From Hyphomonadaceae bacterium (GTDB taxonomy: Bacteria > Pseudomonadota > Alphaproteobacteria > Caulobacterales > Hyphomonadaceae), in NCBI GenBank assembly GCA_022844475.1, contig JALHLR010000032.1, positions 1 through 42,123 of the forward strand: DNA of 42,123 nucleotides, read 5' to 3'. The stretch's first letter is position 1. Every line of letters starts with the position of its first letter. A program made the translations under genes and the position numbers. The notes under the pieces were generated by a model. It had not been told where the DNA came from. It saw nothing but the letters and a program-made list of their open reading frames with translations, and did not search any database. This document shows, piece by piece, positions 41,354 through 42,123 of the stretch.

Positions 41354-41860
41354 ATGAAACGTATTCTTTCAGCCGCTCTCGCCGTCGCACTCATGGCCGG
41401 CGCAGGCGTTGCCGAAGCCCAGGGGCGCAACCGCGTCCAGATCGAGCAGGGCGGCCGCGGACACGGTACCGCCATCGCCCAGAACGGCGACCGCAACGGT
41501 TCCGTCACCGTGCAGGGCGGCCGGGGTCACTACGCCTCTGGCGTGCAGACCGGCTACAACAACTTCCTGCGCATGGACCAGTACGGCACGCGCAACAAGT
41601 CGATGACGGAGCAGCGCGGTGAAGCCAACCTCGCCGTAACCGCTCAGGATGGCCTGCGCCTGAACGCCGAAACACGCCAGCGCGGTTACAACAACGTCTC
41701 CGGTATCGCCCAGATGGGCTCGGGTCACCACGCCGTGACGGACCAGGCGGGCGCCAACAACGCCTCAGCCATCATCCAGACCGGCCGTGGCCAGGATGTG
41801 GAAGTCCGCCAGCGCGGTGAAGGCAACATCTCGGTGGTCGTGCAGAGCGGCTACAACTAA
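41354..41860 (+). CDS. Curlin-repeat (CsgA/CsgB-like) amyloid protein
   Basis: A 168-residue secreted protein. The signal peptide ends near AEAQ (residue 23). The mature part is made of about six and a half units of 22-23 residues with the pattern Q-x-G-x-x-N spaced by alternating hydrophobic strands, for example VQTGYNN, TEQRGEANLAV, TRQRGYNNVSGIAQMG and VRQRGEGNISVVVQSGYN. This is the Gln/Asn-Gly ladder of curli subunits, which stack into amyloid fibres outside the cell. The Arg/His content is higher than in enteric CsgA. No csgG, csgE or csgF gene is in the window. A small lipoprotein gene follows. Confidence 0.88.
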   Translation: MKRILSAALAVALMAGAGVAEAQGRNRVQIEQGGRGHGTAIAQNGDRNGSVTVQGGRGHYASGVQTGYNNFLRMDQYGTRNKSMTEQRGEANLAVTAQDGLRLNAETRQRGYNNVSGIAQMGSGHHAVTDQAGANNASAIIQTGRGQDVEVRQRGEGNISVVVQSGYN

Positions 41861-41882
41861 GGCCAGCAATCGAGGCCAATCC

Positions 41883-41908
41883 GGCCCGGCGGGTCAAACC
41901 GCCGGGCC
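41883..41908 (+). terminator. GC-rich hairpin between curlin and lipoprotein genes
   Basis: GGCCCGGCGG and CCGCCGGGCC pair perfectly over 10 bp around GTCAAA. No T-run follows, so it probably acts as a partial stop or mRNA-protecting stem and lets the curlin gene be expressed above the downstream gene. Confidence 0.55.
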
Positions 41909-41911
41909 ACC

Positions 41912-41924
41912 CCTCCAAAGGAGG
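41912..41924 (+). promoter_or_regulatory. Hairpin sequestering the ribosome binding site
   Basis: CCTCC-AAA-GGAGG forms a 5-bp hairpin in which the Shine-Dalgarno GGAGG (5 bases before the ATG at 41930) is paired. The preceding stem-loop is 3 bases away. Translation may thus be low unless ribosomes or a factor open it. Confidence 0.4.
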
Positions 41925-41929
41925 CAACC

Positions 41930-42123
41930 ATGACCAATCGCATCCATCTGCTTGCTGCCGCCCTCGTTCTGGCTGGCTGCTCGTCGGCCGCTCAAGGTGC
42001 GCCGAACACGGCGGTCGTAACGCAAAGCGGACCAGACTATGTGAATTCTTTCGACGCACCTCCGGCGCACGCGCCAGAGCCTGACAGTGCGCTGCCGATC
42101 ATTCCGCCGCATGTTGCGCCAAC
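41930..42123 (+). CDS. Small lipoprotein with curlin-like motif (truncated at window end)
   Basis: The first 64 residues of a protein that continues beyond the window. The signal peptide has a perfect lipobox LAGC (C17). The mature part contains NTAVVTQSGPDYVNSFD, resembling one curlin unit (Q-x-G-x-x-x-N), then a Pro/Ala-rich stretch. It may be an outer-membrane lipoprotein that nucleates or anchors the curlin-repeat fibre, by analogy with CsgB; this is inference from position and one motif. AAAGGAGG lies before the ATG but in a hairpin. Confidence 0.7.
   Translation, partial: MTNRIHLLAAALVLAGCSSAAQGAPNTAVVTQSGPDYVNSFDAPPAHAPEPDSALPIIPPHVAP

Overview
The window is GC-rich chromosomal DNA of an alphaproteobacterium. 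The conserved blocks lptC-lptA-lptB-rpoN-hpf-ptsN, aroA-cmk, argD-argF with hslO, apaG and metZ nearby, a FYDLN-acid protein, and edd-eda point to that class. The overall set, including curlin-repeat protein, TonB receptor and tryptophan dioxygenase, resembles Caulobacterales/Hyphomonadaceae, but this is inference from gene content without a database search. About 50 protein genes and two tRNAs are packed tightly, with many ATGA-type overlaps. I see no insertion sequence, prophage, CRISPR array or replication origin.

Layout. 1-2.1 kb: a decayed F420/NADP-oxidoreductase-like gene, then a DUF411 protein, a PagL-like lipid A deacylase and a small exported protein. 2.1-4.7 kb: tRNA-Leu(CAG) and a three-gene operon (DUF4386 membrane protein, Tat-exported nitroreductase-like protein, MarR regulator) behind two tandem perfect palindromes. 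4.8-10.5 kb: RNase D, then the LPS-transport/sigma-54 block lptC-lptA-lptB-rpoN-hpf-ptsN, with an FNR/FixK-like site before hpf. 10.5-12.0 kb: an alpha/beta hydrolase, tRNA-Ala(GGC) and an extremely acidic FYDLN-type protein. 12.1-18.0 kb: aroA-cmk, a beta-lactamase-fold hydrolase coupled to a small ORF, and argD-argF. 18.0-21.9 kb: folE followed directly by a complete BLUF blue-light receptor, an SDR, a tiny DUF2256 gene, hslO, and a Prx5-type peroxiredoxin whose frame is broken at a run of seven A. 22-26.9 kb: PepSY membrane protein and TonB receptor, apaG, YceI. 27-32 kb: metZ, a BciA-like divinyl chlorophyllide reductase, and cydA-cydB with a 49-residue DUF2474-type subunit. 32.2-38.1 kb: GST and dCTP deaminase, a second beta-lactamase-fold protein, a membrane protein, and edd-eda. 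38.1-42.1 kb: esterase, kynA with a kynureninase-like PLP enzyme, a curlin-repeat protein and a truncated small lipoprotein.

Themes. Envelope biogenesis (LptABC, PagL, RpoN, PtsN), biosynthesis (aromatic amino acids, arginine, methionine, folate), Entner-Doudoroff sugar breakdown, and low-oxygen/redox functions (cytochrome bd, HPF with an FNR-like site, Hsp33, peroxiredoxin, YceI) dominate. Two independent genes hint at light: the BLUF receptor and the BciA homologue. The points most worth checking are the folE-BLUF pair, the poly-A frame break in the peroxiredoxin, the DUF4386/nitroreductase/MarR operon with twin operators, the orphan bciA, and the curlin-repeat plus lipoprotein pair with a hairpin over the ribosome binding site. 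Three convergent gene pairs share one CTAG that is the stop codon on both strands.
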